Part shown: piece by piece, positions 11,165-23,668 of the stretch
Position numbering within the stretch: the stretch's first letter is position 1
Layout: every line of letters starts with the position of its first letter
Assembly: GCA_009103225.1 (NCBI GenBank)
Contig: RHPI01002503.1
Location: 1,160,124 to 1,224,123 of the forward strand
Reading direction: 5' to 3'
DNA: 64,000 bases
From: Chlorokybus atmophyticus
Lineage: Eukaryota; Streptophyta; Chlorokybophyceae; Chlorokybales; Chlorokybaceae
The notes under the pieces: generated by a model
What the model saw: only the letters and a program-made list of their open reading frames with translations
Databases searched by the model: none
Told to the model about the DNA's origin: nothing
Position numbers and translations under genes: made by a program

Positions 11165-11480
11165 TTGGTCGTCCGTGGCACCCTACCCCAACACCACCAC
11201 TGGCCACGTCGACGCCACCGCCGCTGCCGTGGCAGCTGCCAGCGCAAAAGATGCTCTGGCTCTGGCGGTCGCTGCGTTAGCAGCGCCGCCATGCGGCTGA
11301 TATCGGCATGAGACTCATGTCTCATGCCGATATTAGTGTTAGTTATTTTAACACTTCATTAGGGCATTAACACTAGGTTAATAGCCCTAATATGGCTTAA
11401 TTAGTTGTATAATCCCGTTGAGACCTCATTTAATCCTGAATAAGGGCGGGGAACCTCTACGGAGGTAGCACCCCGTTACA
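11165..11480 (+). repeat. Dispersed repeat, left copy (second copy 63700-64000)
   Basis: About 315 bp strongly similar to the last 300 bp of the window, in the same orientation. Both start with CACCACC-rich sequence and keep an open Ala-rich frame (AKDALA) ending at a TGA. Both then carry a hairpin (left copy: GATATCGGCATGAGAC / GTCTCATGCCGATAT, 11297-11331) and end ...CCGTTACA. It could be the 3' end of a retroelement or a TIR-type element end; class not determined. Confidence 0.6.
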
Positions 11481-12161
11481 CACGTAGCAGCGCATGTGTC
11501 GGTTGGTAACATAATGGACGACATTTGAAGAGTGTCACAAGTGGTGACTTACAGTGGTGAGTCACCACACGCATTGCTGAAAATTATGTACATGCTCCAT
11601 TTTAAACTATTAGTCGCAATGCGACGCGTCATTTGCATGGTGTGGATCCAATAAGATACTTCATTGAGATGTGTAGCTTTATGAAAATCCACCACAATCT
11701 TCATCGCCTCATCTCATTCTCGTTCAACACAAGCGCATAATTGACAATGCATATAACCTATAAACGCACACTAATACTCAATGTTCTCAACATTATGTCC
11801 ACATAGCATATTCTGGTCAAACAAACACAATCTCGCCATAAAAGCTACATCCTACATATGTCCATATCTACCATATGGACAGATGTAGGACAAGCGTGAG
11901 GTGGTTCAAGCCAAATGTACCCCATAGCTTCAAATTGCCGCGATATCATGCGTTCTGGAAGTGAGCATGACATCTGCAATGCATGCCAGCTGACAACACA
12001 CAACACCTTGCAAGAACACCAGCAGTGGTGAGGGTGGCCAACTGCCCAAAAAACTGTGTCGAAGCAACAGCTACAGATCAGCTGCTAACAGGGCGACTCA
12101 TGTCGCAGTGTACAAGGCATGCTGCTTTGTATACTCAGCACACGCATACATGTGTGTGTGC
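11481..12161. other. No gene seen; downstream flank of clathrin gene
   Basis: AT-richer sequence without a supportable frame. It contains the 3' flank of the clathrin heavy chain gene. Confidence 0.5.
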
Positions 12162-15100
12162 TTAATACCCGCCACCGTAGCCACCATAGTTGCCATAGCC
12201 TATCTGAGGAACCTGAGGCGCGCCATAGCCTTGTGCATAACCGCCACCATACGAGTCTTGCATGCCGTAGCCATCCGGAGCACCAAACTGAGCTGCCATG
12301 GGGCCACCGCCCCCGCCTCCAGCAGACACTGGGGCAGGAAGGGCTGGAAGCAGCTGCGAGTAGAGGTTCTGCACAAGATGATAGATTGTCAGCAGCAAGC
12401 CCTTGCCACATGTGATGCACTGAACCGGTCACATGATTGTTTACCTGCTGCAGCTTGGCTTCTGTTTCGGTCTTGGACGCTTCTTCCTTCTCCTTCTTGG
12501 CCTCATTTCGCTCCAGGATAAGCGTATCAACCTTGGTTGTGTACTCACGCAAAAACTACACGACCATCAACATAGTCAGCACAAGTCAATTCCTACCCAT
12601 ATGCTTCCCGCTTGTTTTGAATTCAACAAAAGGGCATGACAGTGCTGTGTGCATACCTGAATCATGTATGGCATGACAAAGTCTGTCAAGCCGTTCATCC
12701 AGGCCAGCTCCATGGCCACATCCGCGCGGATGAGGTCGTAGCAAGTGTACAAGCAGGCAGCAAAGCACTCCTTGTTGCCCTGTTTCACAGCAAAACCACT
12801 GTTAGCCAGTGCACATAGTATTGCAGTCTCTTACACTTTGCGAGCTTGTGTAACAACAGACCTGTTCCACGAAGAACGTAAGCAGTTCTTCGGCGATCTC
12901 CTTGTCACTAGACTGGGCAGCGGTTGCCATTGCATCCTTGTACAACTTGTCCTTCTTGGACAGTGCAACTGATTGACGGTAGCGCTCGTTCTTCTTGTAT
13001 ACATAGCTGGCAATCCTTCTGAACTCCATAAGCTCGTGCTTCTCCAACTGTTTGCAACAAGGTAGCATTAGAACATACACAACCATTTGTTCACAAGATT
13101 TGAAGCAATCCCAAAGCACGGGAACCGGTATAATGCTTTACCAACATACATGATATCAAACATTCATTCAGCCTCACCTTGACTGCAAGTGCAATCTGGT
13201 CAAAGTTGTCGTAAGTGTCAATGGACACTCGCAACGCCTCGTAGTCTTCCTCCTCCACCAACAGCTCGTTCAGAGCCTCATTAACAGCTGACAGGTTGGT
13301 GTTCTGAACTGACTGCAGGTATGGCTTGATGAGCGGCAGATGGTGGGCCTTGCGCAAGATATCCACAACACGGCTGTGGTCCACACGTGGAGCCAGAACA
13401 GTGAGCAGGTCGTTGAGCAGGTTGGGATGCTCTTCCAGATAGAAACTGACAGCACGATAGTGCACTTCCACGCTGGCGACCTTGACCAGGACATCCTTGA
13501 AGGGAACATGCTCCCAAGCATCCGGTGAATGGGCCATCATCACATTGGCAGCATTGTCGTACTCATCATAAGCCACGTACAAGAATGCAAGCTCCTTCCA
13601 GTGCTGCTGCTCGTCACAAACGCGAATGAGCTTTGGAATGTTGACGCGCGTAGAGAACAACTTTAGATGCTCCATCAACTTCTCGTGCTTGTATTTGGCA
13701 TAAAGGCAGCCAAGCTCTGTAAAAATGCCCATGTGTGCACGCTCCAGACCCAAGCCAGCCTCCAACAGTGCAATGAGCTGGTCGAAGTGGCCACGTTGCT
13801 GATAGAAATCTGAGAGCTCGTCCAGCTCATCCGCTTGAACAATGATGTTGAGACCGCAGAGCTGTGCCAGTCGGAACTCGTTGGCGTCCACGCATGCAAA
13901 GCACACCTCCTTCCAGACCTTGATGCTGTTGGCCTTGCGGGCAGCATCAACAGCCGCTTGGAACTGGCCAAGCTTAACGAGAGTGCTTGCAAGGCGGCCC
14001 CAGTTGGAAATGGCAGTGAACAGGATCTTGGCTGCCTCATACAGGCCCTCATCGAAGCATCGGTCACCAGCAGTCTGAAGATTGGCGGTATGCGGCCCAG
14101 CAATGAACTCCTCAAGGTCCGTCAGCTGGTTGATCTTGGCATACGCATAGACAAGCTCTGTGTCCACCTTGCTCTCCTTGATCTTCTTGCGAACCATAAG
14201 CAAATAGCGCACAAGGTCTGTGTAGCAATCAGCCTCACGAGCTGCGGCTATGACGTCTGGGTAGCAGGTGACATCATTGGCACGGATGAATGATGCGATG
14301 GCATCAGGAACCAGCATGGCCTTCAGCTGGGCCTTGCCAACCTGTGTCCAGACAGCATCTTCCTCCACCCGCTGAGCAAAGTCAACAGCGCGATCAATGC
14401 TGCCAATGTAGTCCAGAAGGACATTCACAGCAAGCACATTGTGGCCAAACTTCTTATAGATCACAAAGGCTTCTTCATAGAGCTCCGCACCAACGGCAAT
14501 CTCTCCGACTGCAGGGCCATCAAAGTTGTCAAGGCGGTTGATGTAGTCCATGACTCGTGACTTATCGGCCTTGATGGCAGTGAGGATAAGCAGATTCTGC
14601 AGGTTGGGGTTGCCACTAAATGCACTGTTCTGTAGGACAATCTTCTCAAGAAGCTCAATCAGTTCTTGAGGCAGGTCAGCGGTCATGAAGGCCTTGACTG
14701 TGATGGAGACCTGCTCGGGATTCTTGCTTTCTGGCAGGGCAGTTGACACCACCTGGTCAATCAACTGGCGACGGAAGGGATTCTCTGGGGTCAGCACCTT
14801 CTCCCAAAGCTCAGGGTCCATGCGCTCCACAATATACCTAGCTTGAAGCTTGAACAGCGAGTTCTTGTTGGTGACATTGACGAGCTCCATGTCGCATTGG
14901 CCCCTCTTGTAGGCAACGCATGCCAGGTAGGGATCGCGCTTCTCGCAGTACTTACCAACAACCAATGAATCGTAGTACGGGTTGGTTGTCAGGAAGTGCT
15001 CGGGGTTATTGTTGCTGTCAATTATGATCTTGCCAAGCGCGTTGTGCACATGCACATCTGTGCTGCCTTCGCTGACCAAGTGCTCAAGGAACTGGCTCAG

Positions 15101-18100
15101 CATCTTCAGCCTGTTGCGCTTCTCGCACTCAGCAACAAGCGGCTCTACTGGCAGAAGGCTTCGCACTGACAAGATCAAGTTCTTGATGAACTCCTCATTG
15201 CACTCAGCATCCAACAAGGCACCCACGACCAGGGGGGCATTGGTTGGGTTGACCTTCTGGACATAGCCCTCAATGTACCGCAGCATGTTGTTGTTGTAGA
15301 GATACAGAGTCAAATCAGGAACAAACCCATGGCGGTCGCAAACATTGATGAGTGGCCTGGCATCTGGCAGCTTGGCCTCCATGAGGAATTGCTTTGTCCG
15401 CTCTGGTGGGTAGAAGTTGGACTCACGGGTCACACGCTCAACCTCCTTTATCTGTCCAATCCTTGAGGCAGCTTCAATGTACTTGAAGTGGATGTCTGGA
15501 TCCTCACTGAAGGACAGGTACGAACCCAAGTAGAAGTATAAGCCCTCATAGGACTTGAACGACTCAAACATCTCAATGATAGACTCAGCCTGAAGCTGCT
15601 CTGTGTACTCCTTGCAGATTTGGACAACCACTTGCAGGTTCTGGCGCATGTTGGTAGCCAGAAGCTCCCGGAGACAGTCCAATGCCCACTCCCTGGACAG
15701 TGTGCCAAAAAACTCCACGAGCGCCTGCGCCTCGATGCCATGGGTGTTGACCACAACACGCTTGATATCTGGCAGATCGCTGTAGTGCTGCAGAGCTCGC
15801 ACATAGAGGCCGGCCTTCTCACAAAGCTGGGCGATGCGTGGGCGATCATAGTAGCTGAACATGTTGTTGGCCAAGATGGCATCGGCAACATTGGGGTATG
15901 TCACAAGGTTAATTTCCAACACCTTGGTCTGAAGGTGGGCATGCTCTGGCAAGTTCGGCTTCAGAACATCAAGAAGGAACGATGTAGCCTCCCGAATCAT
16001 GTTGCGCTGCAAGAAGAGATCTGCCACTGTGTTGTAGTCCATCTTGGGGGCATCCGGCATCTGCCCGATCATCAGTGCCAAGTTCACAGCACCCTGAGGG
16101 TCAGTTCGCAGACTCTGCTGCAACAGGCCCATATAGTCTGGGGTGTATCCCACTTGCTGGCAATACTTGACTATCTTGTCATATTCCCTGCGCTCCGCTA
16201 GCGCCAACACCACCTTGGGTGTAGCTCGGGCCTTAATGTAGATTTTCAGGGCCATATCATTGTCAACAGTCTGTCAACAGCGAACAGCACTATTAGTGCA
16301 CTCTGGGTGACAACACACTGCCACTATCAAATAGAAGTACACCAACATGCATTTGCAGGAAGGCTAACCTTGACAAGATCTCCAAGCTCTTCACTGCATT
16401 CAAGCTTGTCCTCGTTCAGCCAGTTGTCCAACAAGTTCTTTTTATTCTGGCTTACAACTAACTTTGACAGCTCAAGGGACTCAAAGGCATTGAGCTTGCC
16501 CTTCGTCAGCAGTGTACCAAAGTATTGCAGCAAGGGAGGGGTTGTGCCGGGCTGCACTGGCACAGACTGCAAAGCACGCAACACATGAGTACTTTCGTAA
16601 CTAACTGGTTCAACAGCAGAGGGTCGTCAGCTGCAAGATACCTGGAACTTCTGGACAGTCTCCCGCGTGCGCAGCACCGCCTGCGGTGATGAAGCTGCCA
16701 ACTCAGCCGCCTCTTTGTACTGACCAGCAGCAAACAGGTTGTTGAACTGCTGCACAACCTGCGAAACCCAGACAAAGTCATGTTGATGTAAGCAAATTGA
16801 CCATGCAATTGAACCACATGTTGGCAACTGCCACGCAGATGGGTTCGCAATGCACTGGTAGAGCCCAACGTACACAACTTACCATCCCTTCAGCTCCAGG
16901 AAGATTGGCACGACTGGCCAAGGCCAAGGCAAGCTCCATGTTGTTCAGCTGTAATCATGCGACAATGTTAACACTCTGGCGCTGTGAACTTCGCCATGCA
17001 AAGCCTGCAGCACATCAAAACTTGCATTGAATGATTGCTACCTGTGTGCTGACGAAAGGCACCAGAGTCTGTTCATTGACCGTGGCAAGAAGCACCTGAC
17101 CCTTGCGATTCACGGCATAAAACCCACCAATGGATGGTGCATCACTTGTAAGGAAGATTGGGTCAGCGCTTATCCTTTGCCTGTACACTGCTGCTCCTGA
17201 CTCCAAGTCGTAAACAAACAGCAAGCCCAGCTTGGTGATGATGTAGACCAAGCCATACTTTTGCGAAATCTGCAGCGGTATTGCGCAATAGTAAGCAGAC
17301 GCCCACTTTGGCACACTGCACTGGGCAAGCATTCATGTATGACATCTCTAGACGCATGACATGCCTGCATGGAGACAGGGAAGTCATCTGCAAATTCTGG
17401 TGGGAAGAACAAATCCGCCTGCTTCTTTTGGTACCCAGGCACACCTGCCATGGTTCACAAATGTTAACAAGCATACCATCTACTGGACAACTGACCGCGA
17501 GCCAACTAGGTGCATGCAACAAGTGCATTCTTGAACTAACCTGGCTGAGCTCCAAGCTCAATGATGTGCAGCTTGGAGTTCACTTGCCCGTTCACCAACG
17601 TCTTTTGGGCAAATGAAATCAGCAGCGAAGGAGTTGCATTGCCTGCCACCTGTCGGCAATGTTAGTTAAAACAGCGACAATGTTAGTTAAAACAGCAACA
17701 AAGCCAAAACTCAGAACGACAAACAACTTACTGTAAGCGATGCAAAAGCAGCGGCATGTGCTTCGAGTGCCTGACTCCTTTGCTGATCGACAGAGTACAG
17801 CTGCATATTTCCCTTCACGAGTGCTGGCCTCTGCAACACACCAAGGTAAGGTGAAATCTTGACAATGGTGGAAGATAAAACAGTGCACCATGCATGCTGT
17901 ACTGCTATGCAGTACTTGGTTGCTTGTATAGAAAATTGCATGCACCATTGCAATCCACAACAGCAGAGGGCTTCAGACCATGGCAAGGCAAACTAACCTC
18001 AGGGGCACCTGGAGCAATGCCAACCAATACGAGCCACCTTTCAGTTGGATCACACCTGTAATTGATGATCTGGTTTCCACTCAGGTTTGCAGTCCGATCA

Positions 18101-19702
18101 AACATCTTCACTGGATCCGATGTGCCTGCACATGCATGCATGTCCCAGGCCTTCAGTATATTACACTACACGGTATATTACACGCACGGAGTTCCCACCA
18201 CACTTGCTTCCCACCTTCCATTGACCAGTGGTAAACAGAGGTGCCAGTAACCAACCCAATGACGCTGGGGGTGACCCATTTCCAGAAAACAACCTGAACA
18301 AATAATGTCAACCATGCATGGTGGCCATTCAACTTGCATGGGGACTAGACACTCGGACACTAAGAGTATATGCCAACCTTGTCATGCCAGGGGCAATGAA
18401 GCTCACCTGCTCTGGCATCTGGAACGACTTCACCTTTGCCTTTGCATCAATGTTGAAGATTTGTAAATGATCCTGAGTGGTACCCTGGACAACAGCTGCG
18501 ACAAGAGTTCACATGTCACTTGCTTTCTTGATCGACATGCCAATGCTCGAGCACACAAACCATGTAATGCTCGCATGGTGGGCGATTGCACTTTATACCT
18601 TTCAAAGCGATAATCTTCTGGATTGGATGCATGAGCGCTGAATCAGCAGTGATGGGGCGGCGCAGAGGAGCCAAGGGGTTGGCTGTGTCAATAATGACAA
18701 CACTGTTTGTAGCAGCTGTCTCTCGCACGCAGATAAATTTCTCACTCTCCATGGTGACATGGGTGAATGTGATGAACTGCTGGTTGATGCCCAAAGCCGG
18801 CAGCTGCAACATACAGCTAGAGTTAATGACAGCTCAATCAGCATGCCACACAGACCGCAACTGCTGATAAACAGACAAGTTGCTGTACTGACAAGTTGCT
18901 AAAGGTGTTAGGCGTTAGCAGCCACTGACGACACATCGGCTGCCACAGTCACGAGCACCATGATCAACTCGTAAAGGGCAGGTCAAGCACGGTGGCCGTA
19001 CGGTCAAAGACTGTCGCGCAGACAAACTGGGCACTAAGTGCCAAATAATTTCAGAGCAGCTGAGATGATGCACCTAGCTATACTTGCACCCCATGATGTA
19101 TGTAAGCAAAAAACGACTCATCTGATCATGAATATCGCATGCAAAAATTATCGTTACCCTGGCGCCCAACGGGGCTGCATCCAGACTCTTTCATATTACG
19201 AGCATATCAGCGTACGGCATGAAGTCTGCCCACAGCACTGAGTGTGGTGTATCAAGAACATGTGGAGATAGATATAAACCATGGAGAGCTTCGAGAACCT
19301 TAACAACCAGTTCGGATGGCTAGACACTGGCAACAGGCTAACTAGCACGCTGACCCTCCCTGCCCTTTGTAAGGCTTTGCCAGCCTACTAACGACTGCAA
19401 TGCACTCAAGACTGCCGCATTTACTTGTTTCGTAATGGTACATTACGTTATGACCAGTGATCCGATGCTATACGACCCCTTGACTGGTAACACTTCTGAC
19501 ACTATTCTCAGCTAACACCAAGCGTGCGGGGCAGGATCAGAAGCAAAGAATGGCAGCTGACGTCATGCTTGTTCAACATGTAGTCGGCAATGCGATCGTC
19601 AACAACTTCACGCGCATGGCAAAGCTTGCCTCAACGGCTAAGGGTTTTGGCACTTACCGACAGCTGCTCCTTGAGGGCGATGGGGGCGCCAGGGTTTGCC
19701 AT
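12162..19702 (-). CDS. CHC: Clathrin heavy chain (17 exons, 1720 aa)
   Basis: It forms the triskelion legs of clathrin coats in endocytosis and trans-Golgi traffic. Exons (minus strand, 5' to 3'): 19658-19702, 18599-18803, 18407-18495, 18215-18293, 17998-18125, 17732-17830, 17541-17649, 17365-17444, 17042-17269, 16883-16948, 16642-16758, 16369-16566, 13178-16270, 12862-13047, 12657-12779, 12445-12555, 12162-12368. All phases close, giving 5163 nt. The start [15 protein letters not shown] leads into the seven-bladed terminal domain ([34 protein letters not shown]). The 3.1-kb exon carries the linker and the clathrin heavy-chain repeats and is very plant-like. The C-terminus departs from the family: after the trimerisation helix it ends in a Gly/Tyr-rich tail. 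Length fits the family (about 1675-1705 aa). The first intron is the longest (854 bp). Intron 8 uses a GC donor (CAG|GCATGT at 17364). Confidence 0.96.
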
Positions 19703-21859
19703 GATGGAGGCGTTTCACGGCAGCCCAGCAGGGCACTCCCTGTAATGACACCGCAGCAGCGGCCCGCTTGCCGTTCCCCCCAACCTTCGTCTCGTCGCCA
19801 CCGCACGGCCCTGCGGCGTAGGCGATGTATGCTGTTTTCGGTTGCCAGCTGCCACAATAAGCTAACCGTACATTCGTTTGGACCGACCGCGTTAGGGTTT
19901 CATTACGGATATTCACAATAACCGTGCTGGATATCAATGTAATTCCGCATGAGCGGCAGTTCACCACCGTTTATTAACGGACGCGTCGAGCTCGGTTACT
20001 CTCGCCCGGTTCCGTAAATCTGGCGTGCTGACCGGGTGTAACGAACCCTCCTCGGCTCGCAGTTCGTAGCCGAAAGCGAGTTCGCTGCCACTTTGAGATC
20101 GCTGGCTTTCAGGTCGCTGCGTGACCGGAGCAATTGATGGGATTCCTGAATCTGTGGGTGTCAAGTGCGCAAACCACCACGCAAGGCGCTCCAACTGCGT
20201 GATGATGTAGAGTAGGATAACATAGAGGGGCCCGAAATTGCATGTTGCACACAGCATTGCTGTCACATCAACCACATGAACCATGGCTGTTGCGGCGCAA
20301 TTGAACACACAATGGAACACAATGTTCCACATATGTGTGCAATAATTGTTCTCCATAACTAGAGAATGATATCATTGCTGTGAATGTAACTCTGATTGCA
20401 GCTATGACATTCATGTCATATGCAAGGTTGATACTTTCAACTAATATTACACGTTTTATATAATGCTACTATTGCCATTATTGAAACTTGATAGTCTATG
20501 CATACAGATTACCCATTACCGCACATATAACCGTTACAATGATTGCATAATCAATGCATGACAACGTATGTGTTTATGTTTACACACATTGATGTAACAA
20601 TTAAAATAAGATAACATGTTATATTTGTATACAACCCGTCAAATGGAAGTTGCAAGTAGAATTGTGTTGATGCATTTCATACAATTTATGTACACAAGTA
20701 AGTGAGCCAATTCATATCGATTGTTTTTTAAGCAATGTGATACGTATGTGTTTTGCAATCATTAGACAGCCCCGGACATTATCAACGATTGCATCGAGGG
20801 TTACATGCAGTGTTAAACAGCCGTCTATTGCTTTGCACTTTGATATGCATACACGAAAATGCGTATTTGCATTGTCGCAGTATTGCATAAGTTGTACAAT
20901 TGCAAGTTGTAATATCGCAGTGCATTAATACTGCACATGAGGTGGGGTAATCAATGCAACCTATCTACAAAGCGGCAAGCAACAAACACACATAGGGAAG
21001 ACTTATTACACTTGGGGGTATAGCCGTAGCTTAGCGTAGCCGATCATATCGTCACTTAGCTAGCTATGTATATGCGTGCGTGCAATGCGTGCATGCAATG
21101 TTTGTGGTGCAGGAGCAGCAGCAAACCAAGCGGACAAACAACGTGCATGCATGTAGGGAGCGTGTCAGGCCGCGAAGCGCAGCATGTGAAGTGTTGTGGC
21201 ATGATGGCATGCTGTGCTTTGCAGGTGTGTGCTGGCGCCTCACGCCTCGAGCTATCCCNCGTTGTTTTATCCAACTTCCCGCCGCCGCCTTGAACACACT
21301 ATTATCAACGACGACAACAATGCAATTCATGTCCTTGAGAATTAGGGTTAGCAAGCTATGAGTCTCAAGCCAAATGAAGGTTGATAAGTTGTAATCTGTA
21401 AGTTCCGGCCAAGTGCCACAATGCACAGTGTCTCATGCAATCGCAAAATGTATTTAACTGCAACATTATTAAGCTGCAGCACAATAACACATGCAGCAAG
21501 ATGAGACGACCGCAGCACACCCATGACTCAATATGCGGGCATAATGTGCTCCCCTCATTCACGTTGCGCAAACTCACTTGTCCTCACCTTAATGCCGCAC
21601 TTATCAGTTGTAATACACATTACACCTACCCAACACCATTACATGCCATTCGAGAGCGATTTTTGGCTAGCCGAGTGGTGGTGTTTGAACAAACACTCTT
21701 GGTCAGTTACACGAAAGTAGTAGTCAGTCAACATACTAGCACCAGCATCAATGATGGTGTGGCCGGTGTATACCATCCTGCAACCCTCTACACATCAAGC
21801 GAAATAGATACACACCCGAGCACTCATACCACAACCTGTTGTGCCGACATCGTTGCAGC
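19703..21859. other. AT-rich intergenic region
   Basis: Upstream flank of the clathrin gene, then AT-rich sequence with short AT stretches (20350-20950). No supportable gene. A single N at 21259 marks a doubtful join. Confidence 0.5.
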
Positions 21860-21889
21860 TTGGCCAACAGCTGTCGCTGCTGATACCTG

Positions 21890-22393
21890 GTTGCAGACCA
21901 TCAGCAAGCAGGCGCACCATTTCAGCCACAAAGCGTGCTTTGTAGTTAGTGATCTTCATGAACCGGTGAGCTTAGGACCACAATGTTGAGCTTCGCTGAG
22001 ACTGCCACATGTGACTCCGGTTGTGGCGCTCTGTGAATAGGTATGCCTGCAAACACTGGCTGGCGCAGCTTGTTGTAAACCCGTGTGCACAACCCAATGT
22101 CTTGTGTTGGAACACAATGAGGTTCAGGTAGGATACTGTCACCCTTGCTGCCGTCTCAGTCAGGGTTGGTTAGTGTGCCGGGTACAAACCCCCCGCTAAA
22201 GCATCATTGCACATGTACATGAATGGCTCAAAACCCCACATGCACAATCACCAAGTCATCAACATAGCGCAAAATACTGCGAGCATACTTTACCAACAAG
22301 GGGCGATCCTTAGGGCTTGAGGCGCCTGAGCCACCTGAGTTCGTAGCCCAGCAGATGGTTGTTTGCCAAATCACCACCTGCACCATTTCTCAT
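21890..22393 (-). pseudogene. Fossil reverse transcriptase fragment
   Basis: Three minus-strand blocks in changing frames follow the order of one reverse transcriptase. The first reads GGDLANNHLLGYELRWLRRL (22380-22315) and the second YARSILRYVDDLVIV (about 22285-22241), the YVDD catalytic box. The third reads VYNKLRQPVFAGIPIHRAP (about 22080-22020), followed by ITNYKARFVAEMVRLLADG in another frame. Stops and frameshifts separate the blocks. The pattern fits reverse transcriptases with an ending like 'YDKR...F.G...R.P', found in protist genomes. Which retroelement class it belongs to is not clear. Confidence 0.5.
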
Positions 22394-23668
22394 TGGGATG
22401 CGAATTTACTGCTTCTGTGCGGTTAGTAGCCGTTTGCACAAACAAGCACGTGCTGATCGTGAAGTAGCTGCCCACCATTCACTCACACGCATGTAATAAT
22501 GTTTTTGTATAACAGATAAGCATGCGTCCGCGTTTAAGATGGTAGGCAAATGGTACCTAGGTTCATTGCACTAGATGCAAGCTGCTTTGTGCGCTCCAGC
22601 TATTGTGCTTGGTGGCTTAAGGTTGTGCCATTGCTTCGTTGTAATTTACTGTGGTTGCGCTGCACTTTACTCCAAACCTTACAAAAGGGACTTCAGAGTT
22701 GCGCGAAGCACATTCCTGCAAAATGCGTGTGCACATGCACAGCACTCAGCATCAGGCACACACAACCATGACAGAGCTTTACATGCAACAACCAACACTA
22801 AAGTGACCAAGACTTAAGACCTGAGAGTAGACCATGAACCTGATCCGCAAGTAGTGCGCAGGCAGCAAGGAGGCAACCATATTCTGCACAGCATAACAGA
22901 GCAGAGGAGAGGTAGAGATCATGCTTGTCCCGCTGCGCCCATGCACGACGACAACAATAACGCCGATGACGACGGCAGGACGTTTCAAACCAAGTTGCCC
23001 CTCGCCGCCATGACTGCGTGTTGCGTAATTATCCCTCTACCGGTCTTACAAGCCATGCACTCAAGACCTAGCTCGTTAGTCCTTTCATAGGCAGTCGATA
23101 GGAATCTCAAAAAGCAGCACCATTGCATAGGCTGTCCAGTGATACGCTGAAAGCGGGAGAGTACAACTGCGTCAGGACTTGCGATCACACACATCCTCAT
23201 TGCGCATATGCCCAAGACAGGCGCTTAGCTAGCGTGTGACGCTCACCCACAATAGTGTCACCCTTCCCACAACCCACCACTTACACGGGCAGGGTTAGGG
23301 GGCATGAGTGACATAATGCGTACCACCCTACGCGTCAGCAACAAATACCTGCACAACAAGTCAGCAGGGTAAGCGGGGAGCAGAACAATGCAGAGCATTT
23401 GCAAGACTAGACTTTACACGAGTACATAAGCAGAGCACATATGTACACTAGCATGTCCAAGCAGTGCAAGCATAATCAAACACATACACAAGTACCACAT
23501 GTCCATTTTGGCATGTGGTCTGCAGTGCTTGACAGCTCGCCATCGTTAACTTGCACTGTTGTCTGATGGTGCCTTATAGTGTGTGCACACAGACGACATG
23601 CTCGGTCAAACGGTGTACCAGCGCATTGCTTATCAACATAGCTGTCATGTCTCTTATAACAGTCATTG
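22394..23668. other. No gene seen; 3' flank of IFT122
   Basis: No supportable frame on either strand. Confidence 0.5.

Noticed and set aside
12085-16201. Many antisense and off-frame ORFs within the clathrin gene
   Set aside because: Shadows of the strongly supported clathrin frame; no family features.
21435-21989. 184-aa plus-strand ORF
   Set aside because: Low-complexity composition and no domain; partly overlaps the fossil reverse transcriptase on the other strand.
23574-23668. Open frame reading past the IFT122 stop
   Set aside because: A GTAATG...CAACAG intron (23767-23872) gives a Pro/Ser-rich last exon ending at 23669 in phase; the readthrough frame is intronic and unlike the family.
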